From IMG/VR virus record IMGVR_UViG_3300027770_000228, positions 1 to 25,827 of that record: 25,827 nt of DNA. The stretch is one strand, 5' to 3'. Source of the stretch: a virus. Shown here piece by piece: positions 1 to 8,620 of the stretch. Within the stretch, counting starts at the first letter, position 1. Each line of letters opens with the position of its first letter. Below the pieces are notes generated by a model that saw only the letters and a program-made list of their open reading frames with translations, was not told where the DNA came from and did not search any database. The translations under genes and the position numbers were made by a program.

Positions 1-1
1 A

Positions 2-31
2 GCACAAACACTTAAGAAGATGAACAAATAA
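2..31 (+). CDS. C-terminal end of an upstream gene (partial)
   Basis: Reading frame 2 is open from the window edge and ends at a TAA (29-31) that overlaps the next ATG as TAATG. The visible tail reads AQTLKKMNK. The same TAATG junction links several other gene pairs in this genome, which is why this frame is preferred over the other two, which stop at 15 and 23. By position it could be a head-tail connector or tail tubular A protein, but nothing in nine residues shows this. Confidence 0.5.
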   Translation, partial: AQTLKKMNK

Positions 32-243
32 TGAAAACATTCACAACTCCTAATGGTAAAAATATAGAAATACAAAGGGATAAGAGTACTGCTCAGTATA
101 AGATTCAATTTACAACTGGTGGAGAACTACCTTTAGAACTTAGTGGAATTTTTACTAATGAAACTTATGCTCAAACAGCTGTAAATCAATATTTAGATAA
201 ACAAGAATCAAAGAAAAAAGTCTCTACTTCTAAGGAAGATTAA
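31..243 (+). CDS. Small protein of unknown function in the tail gene cluster
   Basis: This 70-residue protein has no motif that I recognise. It is hydrophilic, with a beta-rich looking middle (IEIQRDKSTAQYKIQF) and a Lys/Ser-rich C-terminus. An AAGAAG stretch 11 bases upstream can serve as ribosome binding site. It is joined by TAATG overlaps to the gene before it and to the large tail protein after it, so it is probably co-translated with them. It could be a small virion component or a chaperone for tail assembly, but that is inferred only from position. Confidence 0.75.
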   Translation: MKTFTTPNGKNIEIQRDKSTAQYKIQFTTGGELPLELSGIFTNETYAQTAVNQYLDKQESKKKVSTSKED

Positions 244-2492
244 TGGCTGCAGGAACAGAAAAACTTTATAGAACCTTTGTAAAGGGACTTATTACCGAAG
301 CAAGTCCTTTAACCTTTCCTGAAAATGCTTCTATTGATGAGGAAAACTTTGTTCTTGAAAGAGATGGTTCTAGATCTAGACGTCTAGGAGTAGATTATGA
401 AGGTGGCTATAGTTTAACAAGTACTGGTTTTACAGCAGGACAATTAGCAACAGGTAAGCAGTCCTTTCATAAATGGGAAACTCCTGGTGGAGATACAACT
501 AAAGCTATTGGCGTTGTAAGAATAAATGATAAGCTTTGGTTTGTAGACTTATTAACAAATGCTCCTAGTAGTAATTTATTAAATAGTGCTTCTTCTATAA
601 CTATTTCTGGTTTAAGTTCTTCAGAAATTGAAACAACTACAATTAATAATAAGTTAATAATTGTATCTGCAGATTTAAGTAAACCTGTATTACTAACTTA
701 TAATACTACTACTGATACTGTTACACAATCAACTATTAGTATTTTAGTTAGAGATATTTGGGGAGTTGATGATACTCTTGATGTAAATAATAGACCGGCA
801 ACTCTTTCAGTTTCTCATAAATATAATTTAAGAAATCAAGGATGGGCAACAGGAGTTCAAACAACTACTGGTGCAGATGCTATAGATAGGACATTTACTG
901 TTCTTGGAGTTTATCCTAGTAATGCTGACCCTTGGACTTTAGGAAAAATTAGTAATCCTTCTGATGCTAATTTTGAAAAATTTGATCCTACAACTTTAAA
1001 AAATAATTCTACTTCTAATTTTCAAGCTGCTAAAGGTAGTTATATTATTGATGCTTTTAATAGAGGATCATCAAGAATATCAAAATCAGGAATAAGTGGT
1101 TTAGTAACAGATCAAGAAGCTGGTAATATAACAACTGTTTGTTCTTATGCAGGAAGATTATTTTATTCAGGAATTAATTCTAATATAACTTCTTCTGATT
1201 CAAGGTCTCCTAATTATTCTGGTTATATATTTTTTACATCAGTAATTACTGGAGATGATAAATTAGGATTTTGTTATCAAGAAGCAGATCCAACAGATCC
1301 TGATCTTAATGATTTAGTTACTAGTGATGGTGGTTCTATTCAAATACCTGAAGCAACACAAATACTTAAGATTATTGCAAGTCAAGCTTCTATATTAGTA
1401 TTTGCAGATAATGGTGTTTGGGAAATTTATGGTGATACTGGTGGCTTTATTGCTACATCTTTTCAATCTAGTAAAGTTTCCCCTAATGGAATTAAAAGTG
1501 CAAAATCAATTGTAAACGTAAGTGGTAATTTTTTATATTGGTCTAAAGCGGGTATTTATTTAATAAATCCTGAACAAGTTTCAGGTAGATTTAGTGCAAA
1601 ATCACTTTCATTAACTACAATTCAAACTTTATTTTTAGATATACCTACATTAGGTAAAAATAATTGTAAAGGATTTTATGATGAAAAAGAAAATAGAGTT
1701 CGTTGGATATATAATGATTCTGACACATATACTAGTGCAAATTATTTAAATTCTTATAATAAAGAGTTAGTTTTAGATTTAACATTACAAGCTTTTTATA
1801 CAAATTCATTTTCAAGTTTAGCTAGTAACTCTCCTTATGTTGCAGATTATGTAGAAATTCCTGGATATTCTTTAGCATCAGCTGATTCAATTGTTATGGC
1901 AGGAACAGATGAAGTATTATCATCTACTTCTGCAACTGTAATTATTACAGAAGATATTGTATCAAGTGAAAGCTCACAATTTAGTTATTTAACTATTAAA
2001 GGAACATCTTTTACTATATCTAAACTTAATAGTTCAAGTTATACTGATTGGGAAACTGCTGGTTCTGGAACGGGAGCTGATTTTTCTAGTTATCTTGTAA
2101 CAGGATATGAATTATTTCAAGATACTATGAGAAAAAAACAAGTACCTTATATCTTTTTTTACTTTAATAGAACTGAAGATGGATATGAATTAGATGGAAC
2201 TGACTTAATATTAAGTAATCAATCCTCTTGTTTAGTACAAGCACAATGGAATTGGGCTGATTCAGCTAATAGTGGTAAGTGGGGAGATCAATTTCAAGCC
2301 TATAGACTATTAAGAAATTATATTCCTACAGGGGTAAGCGATCCTTTTGATTATGGTGATAGTGTTATTGTAACTAAAAATAAATTAAGAGGTTCTGGAA
2401 AAACTCTTAGTTTAAAAATACAATCTTCTGCTGGTAAAGATATGAGAATTCTTGGTTGGGGAGTTACAGCTACAGCAATAAGCAAACCATAA
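243..2492 (+). CDS. Candidate tail tubular protein B (T7 gp12-like tail nozzle protein)
   Basis: This 749-residue protein is close in length to T7 gp12 (about 794). It is rich in Ser, Thr, Asn and Gly, as expected for a beta-rich virion protein. The N-terminus (GLITEASPLTFPENASIDEE, then NFVLERDGSRSRRLG) matches the opening seen in many podovirus tail proteins, where a short extended segment precedes the first beta propeller-like domain. Gene order supports the call: it is followed by a GNAT-like small protein, an Ala-rich internal protein and giant virion proteins, as T7 gp12 is followed by gp13-gp16. Start and stop are both in TAATG overlaps. I see no enzymatic motif. The tail assignment is by analogy and order, not by a diagnostic motif. 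Confidence 0.65.
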   Translation: MAAGTEKLYRTFVKGLITEASPLTFPENASIDEENFVLERDGSRSRRLGVDYEGGYSLTSTGFTAGQLATGKQSFHKWETPGGDTTKAIGVVRINDKLWFVDLLTNAPSSNLLNSASSITISGLSSSEIETTTINNKLIIVSADLSKPVLLTYNTTTDTVTQSTISILVRDIWGVDDTLDVNNRPATLSVSHKYNLRNQGWATGVQTTTGADAIDRTFTVLGVYPSNADPWTLGKISNPSDANFEKFDPTTLKNNSTSNFQAAKGSYIIDAFNRGSSRISKSGISGLVTDQEAGNITTVCSYAGRLFYSGINSNITSSDSRSPNYSGYIFFTSVITGDDKLGFCYQEADPTDPDLNDLVTSDGGSIQIPEATQILKIIASQASILVFADNGVWEIYGDTGGFIATSFQSSKVSPNGIKSAKSIVNVSGNFLYWSKAGIYLINPEQVSGRFSAKSLSLTTIQTLFLDIPTLGKNNCKGFYDEKENRVRWIYNDSDTYTSANYLNSYNKELVLDLTLQAFYTNSFSSLASNSPYVADYVEIPGYSLASADSIVMAGTDEVLSSTSATVIITEDIVSSESSQFSYLTIKGTSFTISKLNSSSYTDWETAGSGTGADFSSYLVTGYELFQDTMRKKQVPYIFFYFNRTEDGYELDGTDLILSNQSSCLVQAQWNWADSANSGKWGDQFQAYRLLRNYIPTGVSDPFDYGDSVIVTKNKLRGSGKTLSLKIQSSAGKDMRILGWGVTATAISKP

Positions 2493-2815
2493 TGGAAATA
2501 CTCTATGAAGAACAAAATAGAGGATACTTAGGATTAAGTTATGAACCTTATTTGCAAGGTTGGGTATTACATGTTAACTTTAATCCTAATCTTTGGGCAA
2601 CAGATATTGAAAAATATAATATAATTAAGTATTGTTTAGTTGTTTTTAAAATTGTTTTAAAGCAACTAAAAGAACGAAATATTACAGAAGTTTATGGATT
2701 ATGTAGTACTGAAAAAGAAGCAAAATTTAATAAACTATTTGGATTTAAAGATACAAATTTAATAGCTATTGGTAATAACAATGAATCTAAATTAATTTTA
2801 AAATTGGAGTTTTAA
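2492..2815 (+). CDS. GNAT-fold-like small virion-associated protein (T7 gp13-like position)
   Basis: The frame is open upstream to an ATG at 2456, but the start chosen is the ATG at 2492, which forms a TAATG overlap with the tail gene stop. This gives 107 residues beginning MEILYEEQ. The C-terminal half has a GNAT-like pattern: a helix (LVVFKIVLKQLKE), a strand (ITEVYGLCS), then KFNKLFGFKDT, which resembles the last helix and loop of acetyltransferases. A clear acetyl-CoA binding loop (Q/R-x-x-G-x-G/A) is not visible, so activity is doubtful. T7 gp13 and its relatives sit at the same place and are also acetyltransferase-like, with a role in virion assembly. The assignment rests on fold pattern and synteny. 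Confidence 0.55.
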   Translation: MEILYEEQNRGYLGLSYEPYLQGWVLHVNFNPNLWATDIEKYNIIKYCLVVFKIVLKQLKERNITEVYGLCSTEKEAKFNKLFGFKDTNLIAIGNNNESKLILKLEF

Positions 2816-2816
2816 T

Positions 2817-3323
2817 ATGAAACATAAAAATGCAAGAAAAATTGGATATGGTCCAACTGTAATGGCAATTACTTCTATTATAAGTGCTGTTTCGTCTGTT
2901 GCTGGATTTTTTGGACAAAAAAAAGCAGCAGGGCAAGCTGCTGCTGCTGAAGATAGAAGAGCTGCTTTAGAAAGTAGACTTAATGATGTCAATGCTCAAA
3001 AAGCTAGAATTGCTCAAATGAAAGAAGCTAGAATTAAAAGAGCTCAAATTGTAACTTCTACTGCTGGAGCAGGCCTTGGTGGTATGGGAACATCTAGTTC
3101 TGTTGGTGGTATTGGAGCTGTTTCTTCATCAGAAGCGGGTAATATTTTTAATATAAATAGAGCATCAGGATTTGCTAGTGCTATTGGACAAGCTAAAACA
3201 GATTATGCAACAGCTGCAGGTGAATCTGCAGGATGGCAATCTATTAGTAATGCTGGATCTAGTATATTTACTGCTGCTGGTGGTTTTAAAACTTTATTTA
3301 ATATACCATCAATGGGAAAATAA
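2817..3323 (+). CDS. Ala-rich internal virion protein (T7 gp14-like)
   Basis: This 168-residue protein is dominated by Ala, Ser and Gly. Residues about 16-31 (ISAVSSVAGFFGQ) form a hydrophobic helix. It is followed by a charged coiled-coil segment (about 38-78) with EDRRAALESRLNDVNAQ and QMKEARIKRAQ, then a Gly/Ala/Ser-rich tail. A helix, a coiled coil of Ala/Arg/Gln and a glycine-rich tail are typical of the gp14-type ejection proteins of podoviruses, which insert in the outer membrane at DNA entry. A GGAG eight bases before the ATG is a good ribosome binding site. Order (after tail tubular B and the GNAT-like protein, before the giant proteins) agrees. The antisense open frame over its 5' end is a shadow. 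Confidence 0.6.
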   Translation: MKHKNARKIGYGPTVMAITSIISAVSSVAGFFGQKKAAGQAAAAEDRRAALESRLNDVNAQKARIAQMKEARIKRAQIVTSTAGAGLGGMGTSSSVGGIGAVSSSEAGNIFNINRASGFASAIGQAKTDYATAAGESAGWQSISNAGSSIFTAAGGFKTLFNIPSMGK

Positions 3324-3328
3324 TAATA

Positions 3329-6300
3329 ATGGAATTACAAAGTAATACTGTAACACCAGAAGTACAACCTATTATACCTGAACAATCTACAATTGATTCA
3401 GGGGTAGAACTTCGTCCTTATATTTCTAATGACTATGTTCCAGAAAACTTAATTCCTTTTTCAGAAACTCTAAAACAAACTGAAGAAGAATATAAAGATT
3501 TTAAAGTACTTCCAACTAAATTACCTATTAAACCTATACCTATAAGTGAGGCTTCTGATACTGCTTTTTATGCTTCAGCAACTAGTGATAATCCTTATGA
3601 AAAGTATAATAAAATGTTAAGTGAATTAGTTAATACTGGAGAGTCTGCTGCTGTTAAAGCGGCACAAAATACTTGGATAGAAGAACAAGATTATACAACT
3701 AAACAAGCTATTAGTGATATTATGGGAGATAGTACTATTCCCAAGTTACAAAAAATAAAAATCCTTAATGACTATTCAGAATCAAAATTTATTTCTAAAG
3801 ATCTTAAAGATAAATTTATACAAAAATTATCTACATTAGATAATAGTATTACCGTAGAGGATAGAATAACTTTAGATGAAAATGTAAAAAATTTAACAAA
3901 TAATTTAGAAAAGGTTAAAGAAAATAAACAGGTTCAAGAAAATAAAAAAGTTGTTAAAGAAATAGTTAAAAAAGCAATAGATAAAAATGATCAGTTTCCT
4001 TTATTAACAGATCCTACTTTAATCTTTGATGCTATTGAAAAATTTGGTAGTCAAATTTCTAGTCCTAGTAAACAAATAGGTGAAGGAGTAGCCTTTGTTA
4101 ATTTTTTAGCTTCAGTATATAAATTTGTAAGCTCAACTGTTCTTACTCAAATGACAGCAGTAGGATTTGCTCCTATTTATAATGCTTTAAATCCAGATGA
4201 ACTAGCAAATTTAAAAAAAGAATACAAAGAAAAAGGTCCTACTGCTTCTTTTGATTATACTAAAGCGTTCAAAACTAGAAGTCTTGATACATATAATTTT
4301 TCAAGAGATATTGGAAATGAAGCAACTTGGTGGGCAGATCCTATCAAACCTATACTATGGTTTGTTAACCAAATAGGATTAAAAAAAGAATTTGAACAAG
4401 CTGGTACTAATGTAGCTATGAATAGTGTTGGAGAAAGAATGAATCTTGCTGCAGAGGTTGCAGATAACAATAATATTATGAGTAAAGATGCAGCTCTTAC
4501 TGCAATGGAATCTTTATTAATAGCAGCTCCTTTTTTAGCTCCTAAAATTAAAGCAAAAGTAAATAAAATAAAAGAAGATATTAAAAATAAAAATTTTGTA
4601 GGACCAGACAAACCTACTTTTACAGGTCCTCCAGAACCTACTTTTGTTGGACCTCCTGAATTAATTAAGAAAGCTGATACTCCTTTTGATAATACATTAG
4701 TAGCTAATCCAACAATTGCTAAAGATATAGCTAAAGCTATTCTTGTTGATAATGATATTAAAGCAGGGGAAGTTTTTAAAATAGATTCTCCAACTTTAAT
4801 ACAAGAGTTTGTTTTTCCTAAACTTGAAGAGACTTATGATTTTAAAAATAATATTGATTTAAAAAATATTATGTTAAGATTAGTAAAAGAACAAAAAGAA
4901 ATTTGGATAGATAAACTATTTGATCCTAGTTTAATTAATATTAAAGAACGTATAGAATATTTTGATGTATTAAATAAAATTAAAAATGAAAGCTTAAATT
5001 ATTATAATCAAAGCCTTTCTGTTTTTCATCCAACAACTAATTCTATTTTTGGTAAAATGGTTTTTACTAAAGATGAGGTTTCCAATTTTAATACTACGAC
5101 TGATGTAATACATAGATATGAAAAAATTAAAAATCAAATTAAAGATTTAGAATTAGCTCCAGAAGAACTTGGAAATCTTGTTATTAAAGATGTTATAACA
5201 GGTAAAGAATATACACCAGAGTTACTATTAAAAGAAACTTCTCTTAATACTTTGCTAACTCCTAATCAATATAGAGTTGAATGGTATTATAAACATGATT
5301 ATGATTTACTTGATATTCATATGTATGGTCTTGACAGCTCAAGATTTAAATCAAAAGCAGTTAACGCTTTTTCAACATCTTGGTTAGGTAATTTTGTTTT
5401 ATCTGCTGGTAGGTTTACAAAATGGTTTGATGAGTCTGTTTCTAATTCTGCTTTAAGAGCTTCTAATATATCTAGAAATCAATTAAAGTATATTACTTCT
5501 GAATTAGATCCTTTTGTTTTAAGTTTAACAGCTCCTTTTAGATTAAGAAATGGATTAAATCACATATTAAAAAGAGGAGAACTTGAGTTTAAAGATTCTT
5601 ATACTATAAAAGAAACTGAAGCTCTTCTTTTAGAAGTAGGTATAACTAAAGAAAAAGATATACTTAAAATTAATAAATTACATAGTTTAGTAAGACAAAT
5701 TGCACATTTTCAATATAATGTTTTAAATAATCTTAAAATACAAGAACTAACTAAAGAAGGATATCAGCAATCTCTTTATAAAGGAGAGGTTTCTTTACAA
5801 CCAGTTAAAACACTTTTTTCTTTTTCAGAAGAAATTTATCCAGGAGTATCTACAAAAGAACCCGTAACAATATGGGATTTTGTTACAGAAAGTGCTATTC
5901 CTTTTGATATATATAAAGGCCCTGAAATTAATAAAGGAGTCTTTCATAGTAATGGACAACAAATAGTTCGTCTACGTCATCCTAAAGAAACGTCTGATGG
6001 TCGAGTATATAATTATGCTTTAGTTGGACCAGGCTTTAAAATTGATATTCTTCCACAATATGTAGTACCAAGAATACGTGGATGGATGCCAAAATATACA
6101 GATGCACATAGATTTATTAGTAGAGTTCCTGAAAGTCTTTATGTTGATGGAATTCTTTTAGATAACTCAACATCTTTAGGAGCAAGACGTCTTGAAGATT
6201 TTCATAGAGAAACTGTTGGTGCTGCAAATTCTAATTATGATGCTAATAAAATAGTAAAAAATTTAGAAGAAAAACAAAGAATTGATAATTTAAATGCAGT

Positions 6301-8620
6301 TATTCTTAAGCAACCTTATAAAAAATATAATTTTTTTATAGAAATTGCTAAAGAAGATAATGCAAATGACTATACAAGAGATGTAGAATTACAACAAACT
6401 AACCTTAGAAATTCTAAACTTAGGGGAGATAAACTTGAAACTCTTAATAATGAAGACCTAATAGAAAATCCTTTAGTTACATTATTTAAAACAGTTTCTT
6501 CTACAAGTAAACTTGCAGCATATAAAGATTTTACTTCTATATCAAGAGATAATTTTGTTAAATCTTTTAGAGATTTACTTCTTTCTGATGAGTTTCCTAT
6601 TCAAAGAGATGATATTAAAAACCCAGCAATGAATGAAGCTAATCGTAATCAAAGATATAAACAAGCTTTAGCTGTTTGGGATAAATTAAAATTTTTACAA
6701 CTTGGATCTCCAGATCCTTTAACTTATGCTATTAAATGGCCTTTAAAAGCTGTTGATTTTTTTCTTGATACAAATCCAGTAACAAATGAATTATCTAAAA
6801 TTGCTAAAAATATCTCTAATAAATCTGAATTTATTATGGCTTATCCTACAAAAGTAGTAAGTACTTTAGCAATTGCAACTAATGTTATATTTAAACATTG
6901 GTTACAACAACCAGTTAATTATGCTTCAATGTTAATTATTAGTGGTCCTAAAAATGCCTATGCAAATTTAGCAGTAATGCCTCATTTATTAATGGAATTT
7001 ACTAAAAATACTATGGTATTTAATAGATATAAAGAAGGTATTGAAAAATATAGTGAATATATTACAAATAAAAGTAAATTACATACTGATTTTAAAAAAG
7101 ATGGAATTACTATTGATAAACAATATATAACAGATCTATATAAAGCAATTAAATCTTCTGGTTTTATTGACAATATTGATGCTCACATGGCAGCACAAGG
7201 AATGTTTACAGGTTCTAATGTAAATTTAAAACAAAATGTATTTCAAAAAACTGCTGCTATAGCAAGACGCCCTTTTGAAGTTGGGGCTTCTCTTATTACA
7301 AATGCTGGTTTTAATATTGGAGAATTTATAAATAGAGTTGGAACATGGACATCAGCTAAAAGTGTCTGGGAACAACAAAATCCTGGAAAAGATTGGAGAG
7401 ATCCTGAAAGTATTGCTAAAATTACTTATGAAGCAAATCAATTAACTGGCTCTATGCAAAAAGAAAATTCTTATAGTTATCAAAATCTTCCACTATTAAA
7501 ATGGTTTACTCAATTTGAATCTTTTGGAATGAAAAATATAGAGAATATCTATAATCCACAAGCTAATTTTTTAAGTACTGGTCAAAGAGTAAAACTTCAA
7601 GCTTTATACTTAGCACAATATGGTTTAGGATATGGTGTACCTCTTGGAGTAGGTCTTGCTATTATTGATTCTTTAAGAGATGATCCTGATGAAGGAACAA
7701 AATTATTTGTAGAATGGGCTGATAAAGGCGGTTTAAATGATTGGATTCTTAATTCTGCAGTTTCTGTAGGTTCTAATGAAAGAACTAATATAATTTTTGC
7801 TAAGGGAATGGCTCCGTATAGCTCACAACTTGGTGGAGTTTTTGGATCAATTTTAAAATTAGCAGCAAAAGCTGTAGGTAAAGAATTAGATCCTAATGAC
7901 AAAAGAGGAACTCCATCGGCTGAAAAACTAGGTCAAATTATAGATAAAGTAAAAAGATATTCTTTATTTTATCAAACTAATGAAATTACTCTTGAAAATC
8001 ATATGGTAGTTATTAAAGATGTACTTAAATTAAGTGAAGGATTTAATAAATTAAGTAAGGCTATTATTGCTTCTAATACAGGAGAAATATATAATGATTA
8101 CAATCAACCTTTAGGAGTTCATTTAACTAAACGAGAAGTTTGGTTAGGAACTTTTTTAGGGTTTAGTACTTTAGAAGAAAGTAATAAATATTTAGCAAAA
8201 GCTGCAATAGCAGATATTGAGACTAAGAAAAAAGATATGATTGATAGTATTGTTAAAACATATACTATGGCTCATAAATCAGATGCTGATCCAATGTTAT
8301 ATTTAAATATGATGCCTTCTTTAAATGCTGTTCTTTTAAAACGAGGTTTTGACGAACAAGATATAGATGATATTAATACTAGAGTTCTTGAAAAATTTGA
8401 TAAAATGAAAACATCTGGAGAAGAAGGAATAACTAATTATATTTCTAGAAATATTCATGAACACTATAGTGATCTTAAAGTTAAATTATTAAATGCTGCT
8501 GAGATAACTAAAAATAAAGATTTAAAAGAGTTTATTGATACAGTTAAAGCTACATATGAACCAGCAAATAATGAGAATTTAAATGCAGAACAAGAACTTT
8601 CAAATAAAGGAAAAGAATAA
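3329..8620 (+). CDS. Giant internal virion protein (1763 residues)
   Basis: This is the largest gene of the window. The N-terminal part (about 1-230) is charged and helical with coiled-coil character (NLTNNLEKVKENKQVQENKK). Hydrophobic stretches follow near residues 249-288, 394-405, 1174-1205 and 1425-1450, the last reading GLGYGVPLGVGLAIIDSL. A short Pro-rich repeat lies near residues 423-444. The rest is long and helical. Size, position after the gp14-like gene and membrane-seeking segments fit an ejectosome protein of the T7 gp15/gp16 kind, which would line a channel across the cell envelope during DNA entry. No lysozyme or transglycosylase motif is seen here; that domain is in the next gene. 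The ends are firm: the stop overlaps the next start as TAATG. Its exact counterpart in T7 cannot be decided by eye. Confidence 0.65.
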   Translation: MELQSNTVTPEVQPIIPEQSTIDSGVELRPYISNDYVPENLIPFSETLKQTEEEYKDFKVLPTKLPIKPIPISEASDTAFYASATSDNPYEKYNKMLSELVNTGESAAVKAAQNTWIEEQDYTTKQAISDIMGDSTIPKLQKIKILNDYSESKFISKDLKDKFIQKLSTLDNSITVEDRITLDENVKNLTNNLEKVKENKQVQENKKVVKEIVKKAIDKNDQFPLLTDPTLIFDAIEKFGSQISSPSKQIGEGVAFVNFLASVYKFVSSTVLTQMTAVGFAPIYNALNPDELANLKKEYKEKGPTASFDYTKAFKTRSLDTYNFSRDIGNEATWWADPIKPILWFVNQIGLKKEFEQAGTNVAMNSVGERMNLAAEVADNNNIMSKDAALTAMESLLIAAPFLAPKIKAKVNKIKEDIKNKNFVGPDKPTFTGPPEPTFVGPPELIKKADTPFDNTLVANPTIAKDIAKAILVDNDIKAGEVFKIDSPTLIQEFVFPKLEETYDFKNNIDLKNIMLRLVKEQKEIWIDKLFDPSLINIKERIEYFDVLNKIKNESLNYYNQSLSVFHPTTNSIFGKMVFTKDEVSNFNTTTDVIHRYEKIKNQIKDLELAPEELGNLVIKDVITGKEYTPELLLKETSLNTLLTPNQYRVEWYYKHDYDLLDIHMYGLDSSRFKSKAVNAFSTSWLGNFVLSAGRFTKWFDESVSNSALRASNISRNQLKYITSELDPFVLSLTAPFRLRNGLNHILKRGELEFKDSYTIKETEALLLEVGITKEKDILKINKLHSLVRQIAHFQYNVLNNLKIQELTKEGYQQSLYKGEVSLQPVKTLFSFSEEIYPGVSTKEPVTIWDFVTESAIPFDIYKGPEINKGVFHSNGQQIVRLRHPKETSDGRVYNYALVGPGFKIDILPQYVVPRIRGWMPKYTDAHRFISRVPESLYVDGILLDNSTSLGARRLEDFHRETVGAANSNYDANKIVKNLEEKQRIDNLNAVILKQPYKKYNFFIEIAKEDNANDYTRDVELQQTNLRNSKLRGDKLETLNNEDLIENPLVTLFKTVSSTSKLAAYKDFTSISRDNFVKSFRDLLLSDEFPIQRDDIKNPAMNEANRNQRYKQALAVWDKLKFLQLGSPDPLTYAIKWPLKAVDFFLDTNPVTNELSKIAKNISNKSEFIMAYPTKVVSTLAIATNVIFKHWLQQPVNYASMLIISGPKNAYANLAVMPHLLMEFTKNTMVFNRYKEGIEKYSEYITNKSKLHTDFKKDGITIDKQYITDLYKAIKSSGFIDNIDAHMAAQGMFTGSNVNLKQNVFQKTAAIARRPFEVGASLITNAGFNIGEFINRVGTWTSAKSVWEQQNPGKDWRDPESIAKITYEANQLTGSMQKENSYSYQNLPLLKWFTQFESFGMKNIENIYNPQANFLSTGQRVKLQALYLAQYGLGYGVPLGVGLAIIDSLRDDPDEGTKLFVEWADKGGLNDWILNSAVSVGSNERTNIIFAKGMAPYSSQLGGVFGSILKLAAKAVGKELDPNDKRGTPSAEKLGQIIDKVKRYSLFYQTNEITLENHMVVIKDVLKLSEGFNKLSKAIIASNTGEIYNDYNQPLGVHLTKREVWLGTFLGFSTLEESNKYLAKAAIADIETKKKDMIDSIVKTYTMAHKSDADPMLYLNMMPSLNAVLLKRGFDEQDIDDINTRVLEKFDKMKTSGEEGITNYISRNIHEHYSDLKVKLLNAAEITKNKDLKEFIDTVKATYEPANNENLNAEQELSNKGKE
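4595..4660 (+). repeat. Short Pro/Gly-rich repeat within the giant virion protein
   Basis: The reading frame encodes three tandem imperfect units of the form F-V/T-GP followed by a PTF or PE group (FVGPDKPTF, then TGPPEPTF, then VGPPE). The DNA copies have diverged at third positions, so the repeat is kept at protein level. It separates a hydrophobic segment and a basic Lys-rich stretch from the following domain, so it probably acts as an extended linker. Confidence 0.6.

Noticed and set aside
2456-2491. Upstream start (ATG at 2456) for the GNAT-like gene
   Set aside because: It would overlap the tail gene by 37 bases, and the ATG at 2492 forms the TAATG junction used throughout this genome.
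4255-4611. 118-codon antisense frame within the giant virion protein gene
   Set aside because: It is hydrophobic low-complexity translation of an AT-rich coding strand, has no ribosome binding site and runs against a well-supported gene.
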